A stretch of 64,000 bases of DNA. Origin: Alkalicella caledoniensis (GTDB taxonomy: Bacteria; Bacillota; Proteinivoracia; Proteinivoracales; Proteinivoracaceae). The stretch covers positions 1,054,001 to 1,118,000 of the forward strand of contig NZ_CP058559.1 of assembly GCF_014467015.1 (NCBI RefSeq). The letters run 5' to 3'. This document shows, piece by piece, positions 25,510-33,999 of this stretch. Under the pieces are notes generated by a model that worked only from the letters and a program-made list of their open reading frames with translations, was not told where the DNA came from and did no database searches. The first letter of the stretch is position 1; every line of letters starts with the position of its first letter. The position numbers and the translations under genes were made by a program.

Positions 25510-26451
25510 TTATGCTACCTTACTTAAAAGGTGTTGCCTATACTCCATTGGAGTCATACATTCAAGCCTCTTCTGATAACGATGATTATTGTAATACTCT
25601 ATGTATTCAATGACAGCAGATTCCAATTCCTGATATGAGCTGAATTTGTTGAGATAGTACATTTCTGACTTAAGGGTACCAAAAAATGCCTCCATAGGGC
25701 CGTTATCTATACAACGGGAGATTCTAGACATACTCTGTGTCATACCCGCATTATCCAACTTGTTTTTGAACATTTTTGAGGTGTATTGAAATCCCCTATC
25801 ACTGTGGAAAATTGGCTTTGCATCAGGGTGCTGCTCATGGGCAATGTCAAACGTTCTAAATACCAGTGCATTGTTATTTGAATGACCCAAGACAAAGGAC
25901 ACTATGCTCTTATCTCCGAGGTCAAGTATGGCACTTAGATAGGCTTTTCCACTGATTCCATATTTCATCTCTGTTACATCAGTAAGCCATTTCTCCCCAA
26001 ATCCATTTGCATTAAAGTTCCTGCTTAGTACGTTTTTTGCAGTTATTTCTGGTGTGGATTTGATGTAGTTCTTTCTCTTTCTACGGCATACAGATTTTAA
26101 ACCTAGTATTTTCATCAGTCTGTAGATTCTCTTATGGTTTACATGGAATTCTTGCTCTCTGTTTAACTTGATTGTCATCTGACGATACCCAAGTATACCG
26201 CCTCTCTCTTCATATGCATCTCTGATTAATGGTATTAAAGTTTTGTTAAATTGTTCATTAGTACTTGCTTCTCTGTTTAACCATTTGTAATATGAGGAAC
26301 GTTGAACCTTCGCAAAAACACAGAGTTTTGTGATTGAATAACCTTTAGTCTTTTTAAGTTCCTGTATCGTAAGATAGATCGTCTCATATCTTACTTGGCT
26401 TAAAACCGCCCCCTTTCTATTTCTTTCAACTTTTTTAAAAAATCTATCTCC
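25510..26451 (-). CDS. IS3-family transposase OrfB (integrase core), made by -1 frameshift
   Basis: The frame has no stop from at least 26451 to 25510, though its first ATG is at 26178. The part before that ATG (KTKGYSITKLCVFAKVQRSS, then ERGGILGYRQ) is normal OrfB sequence, so translation must enter from OrfA. The DDE catalytic residues are in WLTDVTEMKY, IFHSDRGFQYTS and GPMEAFFGTLKSEMYY. C-terminal YIEYYNNHRYQKRLECMTPMEYR is typical. The start given is a rough frame limit rather than an initiation codon. Confidence 0.85.
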   Translation of the reverse strand, partial: GDRFFKKVERNRKGAVLSQVRYETIYLTIQELKKTKGYSITKLCVFAKVQRSSYYKWLNREASTNEQFNKTLIPLIRDAYEERGGILGYRQMTIKLNREQEFHVNHKRIYRLMKILGLKSVCRRKRKNYIKSTPEITAKNVLSRNFNANGFGEKWLTDVTEMKYGISGKAYLSAILDLGDKSIVSFVLGHSNNNALVFRTFDIAHEQHPDAKPIFHSDRGFQYTSKMFKNKLDNAGMTQSMSRISRCIDNGPMEAFFGTLKSEMYYLNKFSSYQELESAVIEYIEYYNNHRYQKRLECMTPMEYRQHLLSKVA

Positions 26452-27083
26452 ATTTGCTTCTGGCGAATTTCAGCTTCAAGTAGTTTGTTTTGGGCTTTAA
26501 GTTTGTCCATTTCAGACATGTCATCTTCTGACTTTCTTTTGCCTCGCTTGTCTTGAAGGGCTTCTATACCTTTTTTTAGGTATTTATTAGTCCATGAATT
26601 AACCTGCTGGTAAGATACATTAAACTTCTGTGCTGTTTCAACATAGTTGCATTTATTCTCAATACAGTACTTTACTATTTCTACTCTTTCATCAAAATGG
26701 GTCTTTCTTCCTTTAGTCATGATAGATACTCCTCCAGTACCAGAAGATTTTAATTTCTCATGACTATTATACTTCATAACCCATGTATGAAGTATCCCTG
26801 TAGAGCGTATTCCATATTGAAAACATATATCATGCAAAGAACCCTTACCAGAAAGGTATTCCTTTATCGCTAATTCCTTTGCATTTGAAGAATGGCTAGT
26901 ATTCTTTGCACTAGTAGTCAACCCATCAACACCCAACGACATATAATTACTGACCCATCTCCTCATGGTATCTTTACTGACACCGATTAACTTAGCTGCA
27001 TGGCTAACTGAATTTTTTCCTTCTATACACATAAGAACATACTCTAACTTTTCTTCTGGTGAGAATTTACTTTTCCGACCCAT
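26400..27083 (-). CDS. IS3-family transposase OrfA (helix-turn-helix)
   Basis: 227 residues, longer than usual OrfA because it has two helix-turn-helix units: KFSPEEKLEYVLMCIEGKNS..KDTMRRWVSNY near the start and HFDERVEIVKYCIENKCNYV..SYQQVNSWTNKY in the middle. It ends in a leucine-rich coiled coil (DMSEMDKLKAQNKLLEAEIR), which mediates OrfA/OrfAB contacts in the family. Near the end the codons TTA AAA AAG contain the slippery heptamer A-AAA-AAG (26436-26430, minus strand), and orfB is in the -1 frame. Confidence 0.9.
   Translation of the reverse strand: MGRKSKFSPEEKLEYVLMCIEGKNSVSHAAKLIGVSKDTMRRWVSNYMSLGVDGLTTSAKNTSHSSNAKELAIKEYLSGKGSLHDICFQYGIRSTGILHTWVMKYNSHEKLKSSGTGGVSIMTKGRKTHFDERVEIVKYCIENKCNYVETAQKFNVSYQQVNSWTNKYLKKGIEALQDKRGKRKSEDDMSEMDKLKAQNKLLEAEIRQKQMEIDFLKKLKEIERGRF
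26430..26436 (-). promoter_or_regulatory. Programmed -1 frameshift site A AAA AAG
   Basis: In the orfA frame the codons read TTA AAA AAG. Slipping back one base at A-AAA-AAG enters the orfB frame, which is open through this point. Same kind of site as in IS150-type elements. Confidence 0.7.
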
Positions 27084-27226
27084 AAAAAATACTCCTCCTT
27101 GTTGTAAACAGTTTTTATTATTTTAACTGTCTACCACAAGGGGAGCATATCAGCCTAGGCGCTTTTTTAGTGGTCAAAATCTATTGTTATAACAAAATAG
27201 AAGCTAAAGTCTTAAGTTTAAATTAT

Positions 27227-27646
27227 TTACGGCCGCAAAAACTGTAGCTGTGAAATTGGTAAATTCCTTGCTACTCCATATACAATTACTACGGTAAGTA
27301 GTATCCAAATTCCTTTTGAGGGTAACTCTGGGCGTGGCAGGGGTTTACCTATTATCACAAGGGATATATTTGATGCCACTATCCACAAAAGTAGCGGTGA
27401 GAATATTACTGCCAATATATTGTGGGATGCTGCCTTTAGAATATTGCCTTTCAGTAATTGTGTCATGGCTCTAATGGTGCCACAACCTGGGCAATAAAAT
27501 CCTGTTACTTGCCTAAATGGACTTGTAATCATTGTATAGGGTGTGGCTGGGTGATAAATATATATAATAAGAGCTATACCTAGTAAAAACCCCAATGCCA
27601 GTAGCCTTTGAAGTTTAGGGTTGTAAGTAAATTCATTTTTGAACAT
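27227..27646 (-). CDS. DUF2752 membrane protein
   Basis: 139 residues with three hydrophobic helices and the DUF2752 signature FYCPGCGTIRAMTQLLKGNILKAASHN, including the CPGCG cysteine pair and arginine. Function of the family is unknown. It precedes, by the minus-strand order, nothing obvious; the CD225 gene lies 40 bases upstream in the same direction, so the two probably form an operon, an arrangement often seen for these families. Confidence 0.85.
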   Translation of the reverse strand: MFKNEFTYNPKLQRLLALGFLLGIALIIYIYHPATPYTMITSPFRQVTGFYCPGCGTIRAMTQLLKGNILKAASHNILAVIFSPLLLWIVASNISLVIIGKPLPRPELPSKGIWILLTVVIVYGVARNLPISQLQFLRP

Positions 27647-27686
27647 TAAATTATCCTCCAGATAGTTTAATTTAAATAGGTACTCT

Positions 27687-27938
27687 CTATCCCATTAACG
27701 ATATAAGAAGAGCAATAATACCTAGTATAAAAGCAGCAATACACCAGCCTTTAGCAGTTTCTGAGTGAGCTCTAGCTCCTTCGTAGTCACCTGATTCTTT
27801 TCTACCCTTGGCTAAAGCGGCGTATACTATAGCTGGAATTCCTAACGGCAGGCAACAAAAAATAGTCACTAGTATAGACTGAGCTAAGTAATCGGGAACT
27901 TCTCGATAGATGTGGTTTCCTTCAGAGTAATCTGACAT
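27687..27938 (-). CDS. CD225/dispanin family small membrane protein
   Basis: 83 residues from ATG 27938, which follows GGGAGG by 8 bases. Two membrane helices with the pattern YLAQSILVTIFCCLPLGIPAIVYAALA..ALAKGRKESGDYEGARAHSETAKGW, matching CD225 proteins (related to animal interferon-induced transmembrane proteins). Bacterial function is unknown. Co-directional with and upstream of the DUF2752 gene. The gap 27954-28239 upstream is AT-rich with no feature seen. Confidence 0.82.
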   Translation of the reverse strand: MSDYSEGNHIYREVPDYLAQSILVTIFCCLPLGIPAIVYAALAKGRKESGDYEGARAHSETAKGWCIAAFILGIIALLISLMG

Positions 27939-28239
27939 ACAAAAACCTCCCACTTGTTTTTTTAAGTATCTGTCTTATATAGCCTTATAACTTTAATCTA
28001 TTGAATCTGATATTAGTTCATTATAATATATATATTCGAAGTTCTATTCGATTATCCTTCTTAGTATGTTAAATTATCATAGACTTTGCACTAGAGTCAC
28101 ACTGGTATAGGCTTTGGTATATATTAGATGGAGTAAAATTATGTTATTAAAATTTAAAATAATGACTTAAGTTGTAACAGGGGCAACATAAGGTTACAAT
28201 AAGGGTAGTAATTAAAACTTAGTATATGGAGGTTCACAG

Positions 28240-28626
28240 ATGATTAAAGCTTATTTCGTAGGAATATCAACAGAATATGAAGGTGAGGATATAGAGGTTA
28301 GGTACGCTATATTTAAAGATGAAGAACTAATAACTAAAAAAACAGTTTTCCAAGAATACGTTAAACCTGCAGTGGTAAATCAAAATGCATTAGTAACCCT
28401 TTTGAAAGAGTTAAAGGATTATATCAATGATGAGATTACTGTCATAATGAATGACCCAGCTCTAAATGAGCTACTTAGAGGGGTATCACAAACTAAGAAT
28501 GCAGATGTTCTTAAAACATTAAAGTACACTAGAGGTAAAATTGGAAAGTTTAGTTCCCTTACTGTTAAGGATATTAGCCAAGACAAGCCAGAGTTAGCAA
28601 AGTGGAATGAGATATTACAGCCTTAG
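28240..28626 (+). CDS. Conserved-looking hypothetical protein upstream of helicase
   Basis: 128 residues, soluble. The start MIKAYFVGISTEYEGEDIEVRYAI, with alternating strands then a helix and a VIMNDPALNELLRG strand-loop, looks like a small alpha/beta fold, perhaps related to RNase H-type domains. I do not assign a function. GGAGG site before the ATG. It lies 50 bases upstream of the DEAD-box helicase gene in the same direction, so co-transcription and an RNA-linked role are plausible. Confidence 0.65.
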   Translation: MIKAYFVGISTEYEGEDIEVRYAIFKDEELITKKTVFQEYVKPAVVNQNALVTLLKELKDYINDEITVIMNDPALNELLRGVSQTKNADVLKTLKYTRGKIGKFSSLTVKDISQDKPELAKWNEILQP

Positions 28627-28675
28627 TTGTAGGTTATAGATAATTTAAATAGTAACATAAAGGAAGAGATTAATA

Positions 28676-30127
28676 ATGACAAAAACCAATTTTAGTGATT
28701 ATGCACTGAGCAATGACTTATTAAAAGCCATTAGTATGTTAAATTTTAAAAATCCTACTAAGGTTCAAGAACTTGTAATCCCTGCTGTTTTAGAAAAAAA
28801 GGATATAATTGTTAAGTCACAAACAGGAAGTGGGAAAACTGCAGCTTTTGCTATTCCCATCAGCGAGGTAGTGAATTGGGATGAAAATAAGCCCCAGGCC
28901 TTAGTCCTCGCTCCCACAAGGGAACTGGCTATTCAAATCAAGGAAGATTTTTTTAATATAGGTAGGTTTAAAAGGCTTAAGGTGTCTGCAGTTTATGGAA
29001 AGTTTCCATTTTATATGCAAGAAAGGGAGCTAAAGCAAAAAACCCACGTGGTTGTGGGTACACCTGGTCGTATCATAGATCATTTAGAAAGAGGAACCCT
29101 AGATACATCTATGATAGAGTACCTTGTCATAGATGAAGCTGATGAAATGCTAAACATGGGCTTTATAGAACAGATTGAAACAATAATAAGTAATCTACCT
29201 AAAGAGCGGGTGACCATGCTACTGTCAGCTACTTTGCCCAAAGAGCTAGAAACCTTATGTAGCAACTACATGAATGATCCCATATATGCAGAAATTGAAG
29301 AGCAAAGTTCAGCTGTCGATAGAATATATCAAGAGGGATATATAGTAGACGAAGAAGATAAGCTAAGTCTTCTAAGGGATATAACTATTTTAGAAAACCC
29401 AGATAGTTGTATCATATTTTGCAACACAAAACTTATGGTAGATGACGTATATAATGAGCTTTCAAAGTTGAATTACACCTGTGATAGAATACATGGTGGA
29501 ATGGAGCAACGGGATAGAATTAGGGTAATGAATGATTTCAAACAGGGATATTTTAGATACCTTGTAGCTACAGATGTTGCAGCTCGGGGAATAGATATAG
29601 ATAGTATCTCCCTGGTAATTAATTATGATATTCCTCAAGACTCTGAAAGCTATGTACATAGGATAGGAAGAACGGGGCGTAAAGATAGAGAAGGCCGAGC
29701 AATTACCTTTGTATCACCAAATGAAATTAAGTACTTAAATGATATACATAAATACATTCAAAGAGAGATTCCATTAAAGGAAAGACCAGATAAACATGCT
29801 GTTTTAGATTCAAAAAAAGATTTTGTTGACAAAATAAATTCAGCACCTGTTCTTAAAGAAACTAAAGGTGCCCAGCTTAACAAAGGTATTATGAAGCTAC
29901 ATATAAATGCAGGGAAGAAAACAAAAATGAGACCAGTGGATGTGGTAGGCACCCTTTGTAGTATTGAAGGTATATCAGCAGAAGATATCGGGATCATCAA
30001 TATACTTGATATATCTACCTTTGTTGAAATATTAAATAACAAAGGAGAAATAGTGTATCGGGAATTACAAAAAAAGCCTATCAAAGGAAGAATGCGCAAT
30101 GTTAGCAAAGTGCTAGATAAAAAATAA
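28676..30127 (+). CDS. dbpA: DEAD-box RNA helicase, DbpA/YxiN type
   Basis: 483 residues. Helicase motifs are all visible: Q motif (FKNPTKVQELVIP), I (SQTGSGKTA), Ia (LAPTRELAIQ), II (VIDEADEM), III (SATLP) and VI (HRIGRTGR). The C-terminal 75 residues (KLHINAGKKTKMRPVDVVGTL..RNVSKV) are the DbpA RNA-binding domain, which in characterised members recognises hairpin 92 of 23S rRNA and helps assemble the large ribosomal subunit. GGAAGAG site before the ATG; a strong terminator follows. Confidence 0.92.
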   Translation: MTKTNFSDYALSNDLLKAISMLNFKNPTKVQELVIPAVLEKKDIIVKSQTGSGKTAAFAIPISEVVNWDENKPQALVLAPTRELAIQIKEDFFNIGRFKRLKVSAVYGKFPFYMQERELKQKTHVVVGTPGRIIDHLERGTLDTSMIEYLVIDEADEMLNMGFIEQIETIISNLPKERVTMLLSATLPKELETLCSNYMNDPIYAEIEEQSSAVDRIYQEGYIVDEEDKLSLLRDITILENPDSCIIFCNTKLMVDDVYNELSKLNYTCDRIHGGMEQRDRIRVMNDFKQGYFRYLVATDVAARGIDIDSISLVINYDIPQDSESYVHRIGRTGRKDREGRAITFVSPNEIKYLNDIHKYIQREIPLKERPDKHAVLDSKKDFVDKINSAPVLKETKGAQLNKGIMKLHINAGKKTKMRPVDVVGTLCSIEGISAEDIGIINILDISTFVEILNNKGEIVYRELQKKPIKGRMRNVSKVLDKK

Positions 30128-30131
30128 AACA

Positions 30132-30171
30132 AAGAAACTGGTTCGTGTTCTTACTCACGAACCAGTTTCTT
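30132..30171 (+). terminator. Terminator after the helicase gene
   Basis: Perfect 16-bp stem (30132-30147 with 30156-30171), 8-base loop, 4 bases after the stop. It could also work for the convergent ABC permease gene. Confidence 0.8.
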
Positions 30172-30201
30172 GTATAGAGCTAAAAGATATAATCAGTCTA
30201 C

Positions 30202-31455
30202 TTATTTACTGAACAACATCTTTATGGCTGTATTTATTTTAACAGGGTTACCATACATAAGGGTTCCCATACGGTAAATTTTAGAAGCCAGTAAACCAGT
30301 CAACGCCGTTGTGATTGCTAAAATACTAAGGGAAATAATAACCTCAATGGTTGAAACAGTTCCCATTGACACCCTGACAAACATTGCCATAAAGGAACTA
30401 AAAGGAACAAAGGAAGCAACTTTTATTAAAAGCCCTTCTGTCATCTGCATGCCCATAACAGAAATAGCAAATACAGCTACAAATAATATTGTTATGGGTG
30501 TTGCACTGGTGTTAACATCTTCTGTCCTAGAAACCAAAGCTCCTAGTGCTCCAAATATAAACACATAGAAGAGATAGCCTAGTATTCCAAAAGATGAAAA
30601 CGCAAGTAATACACTAACTGGTATCTTAAAGATAAAATCCAAACTGTTATTCCATGCAGTAGCATTTAGGTTATATGCAAGCATAGCAGTTAAAATAACC
30701 GCACCAAACTGTATTATTCCTGCAATGGCTCCCCCTATAACCTTACCAAATATTAGAGTGCTACTATTGGTACTGGTAATTAGAACTTCCATGGCTCTGT
30801 TGCTTTTCTCACTGGCAACTGATACTGCCACAAGCTGTCCGTATATAATTATCATAAAGTATAATCCAAAAACTAAAATGTAGGTATACAGGTAATTGCC
30901 CGCACTATCTGTTCCCAATATTACTGTATCTGACTCCATAGGAACCATTATTAAATTTTGTACTGTACTATAATCTATTCCTTGCTGTTCAAAACCATTA
31001 ATTCTATAGGCAGTTATCATAGCCTGATCAAAGAAATAGCTATCTGAGTTATACATCTCGTTATTTTGAACTATATGCTGGTACCTGTTCGGAGTCTCTA
31101 TGAGAAATCCTGATTTAATCTCACCAGAACTAATCTTACTTTCTAACTCCTCCTTGCTATCAAATTCCACAAGTTTTCCAGCTCCAAAACCTCTTTGTAA
31201 ATCTTCTGGGTTCGGTATAGCCCCGTTTTGATTTATATACCCATAGGTTACTGATCCATTAAACTCAATAAAATCATCATCTATATTTTCACCATCATTT
31301 ACTTCTCCCCCAGAGCTAAAAAAGGTATCCCTAATTGTTGGTAAAGATAGTCCCACCATTAGCAGAAGACATATTATTGCAGTTGCAATTAAAAATGTCT
31401 TGTTCTTCATAAAACTCATAAGTTCAAATTTTAATACTATTAAGAAATTCCTCAT
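30202..31455 (-). CDS. NatB-like ABC transporter permease
   Basis: 417 residues, ABC-2 type. One N-terminal helix (residues about 18-36), a large extracytoplasmic loop of about 140 residues and then five to six helices toward the C-terminus, as in NatB. The segment VAVSVASEKSNRAMEVLITS is the characteristic permease motif. In Bacillus NatAB exports sodium ions. The substrate here is not proven. The start codon overlaps the stop of the NatA-like gene (TAATG), so they are coupled. Confidence 0.85.
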   Translation of the reverse strand: MRNFLIVLKFELMSFMKNKTFLIATAIICLLLMVGLSLPTIRDTFFSSGGEVNDGENIDDDFIEFNGSVTYGYINQNGAIPNPEDLQRGFGAGKLVEFDSKEELESKISSGEIKSGFLIETPNRYQHIVQNNEMYNSDSYFFDQAMITAYRINGFEQQGIDYSTVQNLIMVPMESDTVILGTDSAGNYLYTYILVFGLYFMIIIYGQLVAVSVASEKSNRAMEVLITSTNSSTLIFGKVIGGAIAGIIQFGAVILTAMLAYNLNATAWNNSLDFIFKIPVSVLLAFSSFGILGYLFYVFIFGALGALVSRTEDVNTSATPITILFVAVFAISVMGMQMTEGLLIKVASFVPFSSFMAMFVRVSMGTVSTIEVIISLSILAITTALTGLLASKIYRMGTLMYGNPVKINTAIKMLFSK

Positions 31456-32369
31456 TATTTATCACCTACCTTTTTTACGAAAATATCTTCCAATGTTGGT
31501 TCATATATGGAGAATTTCTCAATATCTAAATTTAGTTCCACCAGTTCCTTAAGAAGGTCGTTCTTTGTCTTGTTCCCTTGTAACTCTATGATAAGGTGGT
31601 TTTGTTTCTTATCTACCACCTTGACAGTTCTGTCCATTTCTCTTGTTAAAACATCTTCAAGTTCTGAACTAGATAAATTAACAACACTAATTATTAATCT
31701 ATTCATTCCATAGTCTCTTTTTATATCCTTTAGATTTCCTTTCAGTACAATTTCACCGTTGTTGATTAAAGCTATGTCTTCACAAAATTCTTCTATATAG
31801 CCCATTTGATGGCTTGAGAAAATTACTAATTTGTTCTCTTTAATTAATTCCCTTATTACATCCTTTAAAATCTGTGCATTTACAGGATCCAAACCACTAA
31901 AAGGCTCGTCTAGTATAACAATATCTGGGTTACAGATAAAAGTTTCAGCTAGTTGTACTTTTTGTTGATTACCCTTTGAAAGAGTATCAAGCTTCTTGTT
32001 ACTGTAGTGTTCTACTCCTAGTCTTTTTAACCAAAACAAAGCACTATCCTTAGCTTCTTTACTACTTAGGCCCCTTAATTGACCAAGGTAGACCAGTTGC
32101 TCCATTACCTTCTTTTTAGGATAAAGGCCCCTTTCCTCAGGCAAATATCCTATTTGATGCTCCGAAGCTACGAACTCCTTGCCATCGATGAAAATTCCCC
32201 CACTATTAGCTTTAAATAAATTCATCAGGATTCTAATGGTAGTTGTTTTACCTGCACCATTTCTCCCAAGAAATCCTAAAGCTTTGCCACTTTCAACAGA
32301 AAAAGATATTCCATGTAGAACTTCTGTTTCTGCAAAGGTTTTATAAAGCTCTTTAACTTCCAGTCTCAT
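31455..32369 (-). CDS. NatA-like ABC transporter ATP-binding protein
   Basis: 304 residues. Walker A is GFLGRNGAGKTTT, signature LSKGNQQKV, Walker B DIVILDEPFSGLDP, and the switch histidine is in VIFSSHQM. The C-terminal 75 residues form the small domain usual in NatA-type ATPases. With the permease it is expected to make an exporter of sodium or another solute. AGAGG site before the ATG. The 32370-32770 gap upstream is AT-rich with no further feature seen. Confidence 0.87.
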   Translation of the reverse strand: MRLEVKELYKTFAETEVLHGISFSVESGKALGFLGRNGAGKTTTIRILMNLFKANSGGIFIDGKEFVASEHQIGYLPEERGLYPKKKVMEQLVYLGQLRGLSSKEAKDSALFWLKRLGVEHYSNKKLDTLSKGNQQKVQLAETFICNPDIVILDEPFSGLDPVNAQILKDVIRELIKENKLVIFSSHQMGYIEEFCEDIALINNGEIVLKGNLKDIKRDYGMNRLIISVVNLSSSELEDVLTREMDRTVKVVDKKQNHLIIELQGNKTKNDLLKELVELNLDIEKFSIYEPTLEDIFVKKVGDK

Positions 32370-32770
32370 AATACACCTCTTTATAATATTTTTTTAAACA
32401 TAACCCTAATTCTTTGTGTATATTTTTAGGGGTATGTCTTTCACATAATATTGATAACCTTGTTTTATTCTCCATTATTAACATTATTCCTGTACTACTC
32501 CTTTATTGTTAATAATATGTTAATAAAATCACAACGCTCGTGCATAACTTACTTTAATATTAAGTATATTTTCCCTATGATGTAGGTTATCACAAAAAAA
32601 CACATAAGTGGACTCTCCTTTTCCCCTATAAAAAGACCTGATGATAGGCTTATGTTCCTTTATGATAATATATTATCACAATTTGCCAATAATCTGTCTT
32701 AAAAAAATTAGCAATCTAAGTAATAATATAGACTATATAAGGATTTACAGTGATAAAGGAGGTTATAGTC

Positions 32771-33928
32771 ATGGAAAAATTTTTATTGAGACCCCAAATC
32801 TATTATGGAAGCAATGCCATTGACCATTTAAAACAGTTAAAGGGAAAGAAAGCTTTTATTGTTACAGATGAGTTTATGATAAAACTCGGTTTTGTGGATA
32901 AGATTACAAAGCCCCTTGATGATGCTGGTATTGAGTATAGTGTCTTTTCAGAGGTTGAGGCAGACCCTTCTCGGGAAACTGTTTTAAAGGGATTAAATAG
33001 TATTATTACAGGAAAGCCGGATATATTAATTGCCCTTGGAGGAGGATCTCCCATTGATGCAGCAAAAGCGATAATGTTTTTTTGTATTAAGACAAAGGAA
33101 AAGCTTATCGAGTCAGAGTACATTAAAAAGCCTTGGTTTGTGGCAATTCCCACCACTAGTGGTACTGGTTCAGAGGTAACCTCTTATTCAGTCATAACTG
33201 ACAAAAAGACCCATGAAAAGATTCCTTTAACTGAAGATATAATGATACCCGATGTGGCAATCTTGGATTATGAATTAACAAAAACTCTGCCGCCATCTGT
33301 AACTGCTGAAACAGGAATGGATGTACTAACCCATGCCATTGAAGCCTATGTTTCAAAGAAAGCATCAGATTATACAGATATTTATGCAGAGAAATCCATA
33401 GAGATTGTTTTTAATTATCTTTTAAAGGCTTATGAAATAGGTGGTGATTTAGAAGCAAGGGCTAAAATGCATAATGCCTCTTGCATGGCGGGTATTGCAT
33501 TTTCCAATTCATCCCTTGGTATAACTCATAGTTTGGCCCATACAATAGGAGGCAATTTCAATTTGTCCCACGGTAAAAGCAATGCTTTGCTATTGCCCTA
33601 TATCATTAGATTCAACGCTGGGTTAAATCATAATAATCTTATAGATAATGAAACAGCAGAAAAATTTAGAGCCCTTGCAACAAGACTTGGTTTGCCCGCA
33701 GCAAATCAAATGGAAGGAGTCCTAAGTATAAGTGAAGGTGTAAAACTATTAAATAAAAGCATGAAACTACCAACCACCTTAAAGGAAGCAGGAATTGACA
33801 AACAATCTTTTGACAAGCTATTGCCCCAAATGGCTGAAACTGCCTACCATGACATATGTACAGCTGGGAATCCCATAAGTGTTAGCATTGAGCAGTTTAA
33901 AACTATTTTAATGGAGGCATATGAATAA
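32771..33928 (+). CDS. Iron-containing alcohol dehydrogenase (PduQ/EutG-like)
   Basis: 385 residues from ATG 32771, which follows AAAGGAGG by 6 bases. Group III ADH signatures: ILIALGGGSPIDAAKA (NAD(P) loop), IPTTSGTGSEVTSYSVIT, TGMDVLTHAIEAY (metal ligands Asp and His) and GITHSLAHTIGGNFNLSHGKSNALLLPY (further metal-binding histidines). It reduces an aldehyde to an alcohol, or the reverse. The sequence is closest in my view to propanol dehydrogenase PduQ. No microcompartment genes are near, so a general fermentation role is likelier. Confidence 0.88.
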   Translation: MEKFLLRPQIYYGSNAIDHLKQLKGKKAFIVTDEFMIKLGFVDKITKPLDDAGIEYSVFSEVEADPSRETVLKGLNSIITGKPDILIALGGGSPIDAAKAIMFFCIKTKEKLIESEYIKKPWFVAIPTTSGTGSEVTSYSVITDKKTHEKIPLTEDIMIPDVAILDYELTKTLPPSVTAETGMDVLTHAIEAYVSKKASDYTDIYAEKSIEIVFNYLLKAYEIGGDLEARAKMHNASCMAGIAFSNSSLGITHSLAHTIGGNFNLSHGKSNALLLPYIIRFNAGLNHNNLIDNETAEKFRALATRLGLPAANQMEGVLSISEGVKLLNKSMKLPTTLKEAGIDKQSFDKLLPQMAETAYHDICTAGNPISVSIEQFKTILMEAYE

Positions 33929-33955
33929 GTAGTTTAGATAGTTGATATATAATGA

Positions 33956-33986
33956 AGACTAGAGAGGTTATAATCCTCTCTAGTCT
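33956..33986 (+). terminator. Terminator after the alcohol dehydrogenase gene
   Basis: Perfect 12-bp stem (33956-33967 with 33975-33986), 7-base loop, followed by TTTTT on the plus strand. Ends near the stop of the convergent LysM gene. Confidence 0.85.
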
Positions 33987-33999
33987 TTTTAATATCTTT

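Larger units (their letters stand above)
25248..27152 (-). mobile_element. IS3-family insertion sequence (IS150-like), 1905 bp
   Basis: Imperfect ends starting TGAACATGCCCC (25248) and TGATATGCTCCCC (complement, ending 27152), both leading into GTAGACAGT. A 3-bp direct repeat GCC flanks it (25245-25247 and 27153-27155). It holds overlapping orfA and orfB with a frameshift site. The TG..CA tips and 3-bp duplication fit the IS3 family. Confidence 0.85.
25232..27168 (+). terminator. Terminator hairpin split by an IS
   Basis: The left arm AAAAAAGCGCCTA (25232-25244) and right arm TAGGCGCTTTTTT (27156-27168) are perfect 13-base complements, now 1.9 kb apart. With the IS and one copy of the GCC duplication removed, they form a 13-bp stem with a GCC loop and a T-run, directly after the stop of the gene at 24936-25232. 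Confidence 0.8.
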
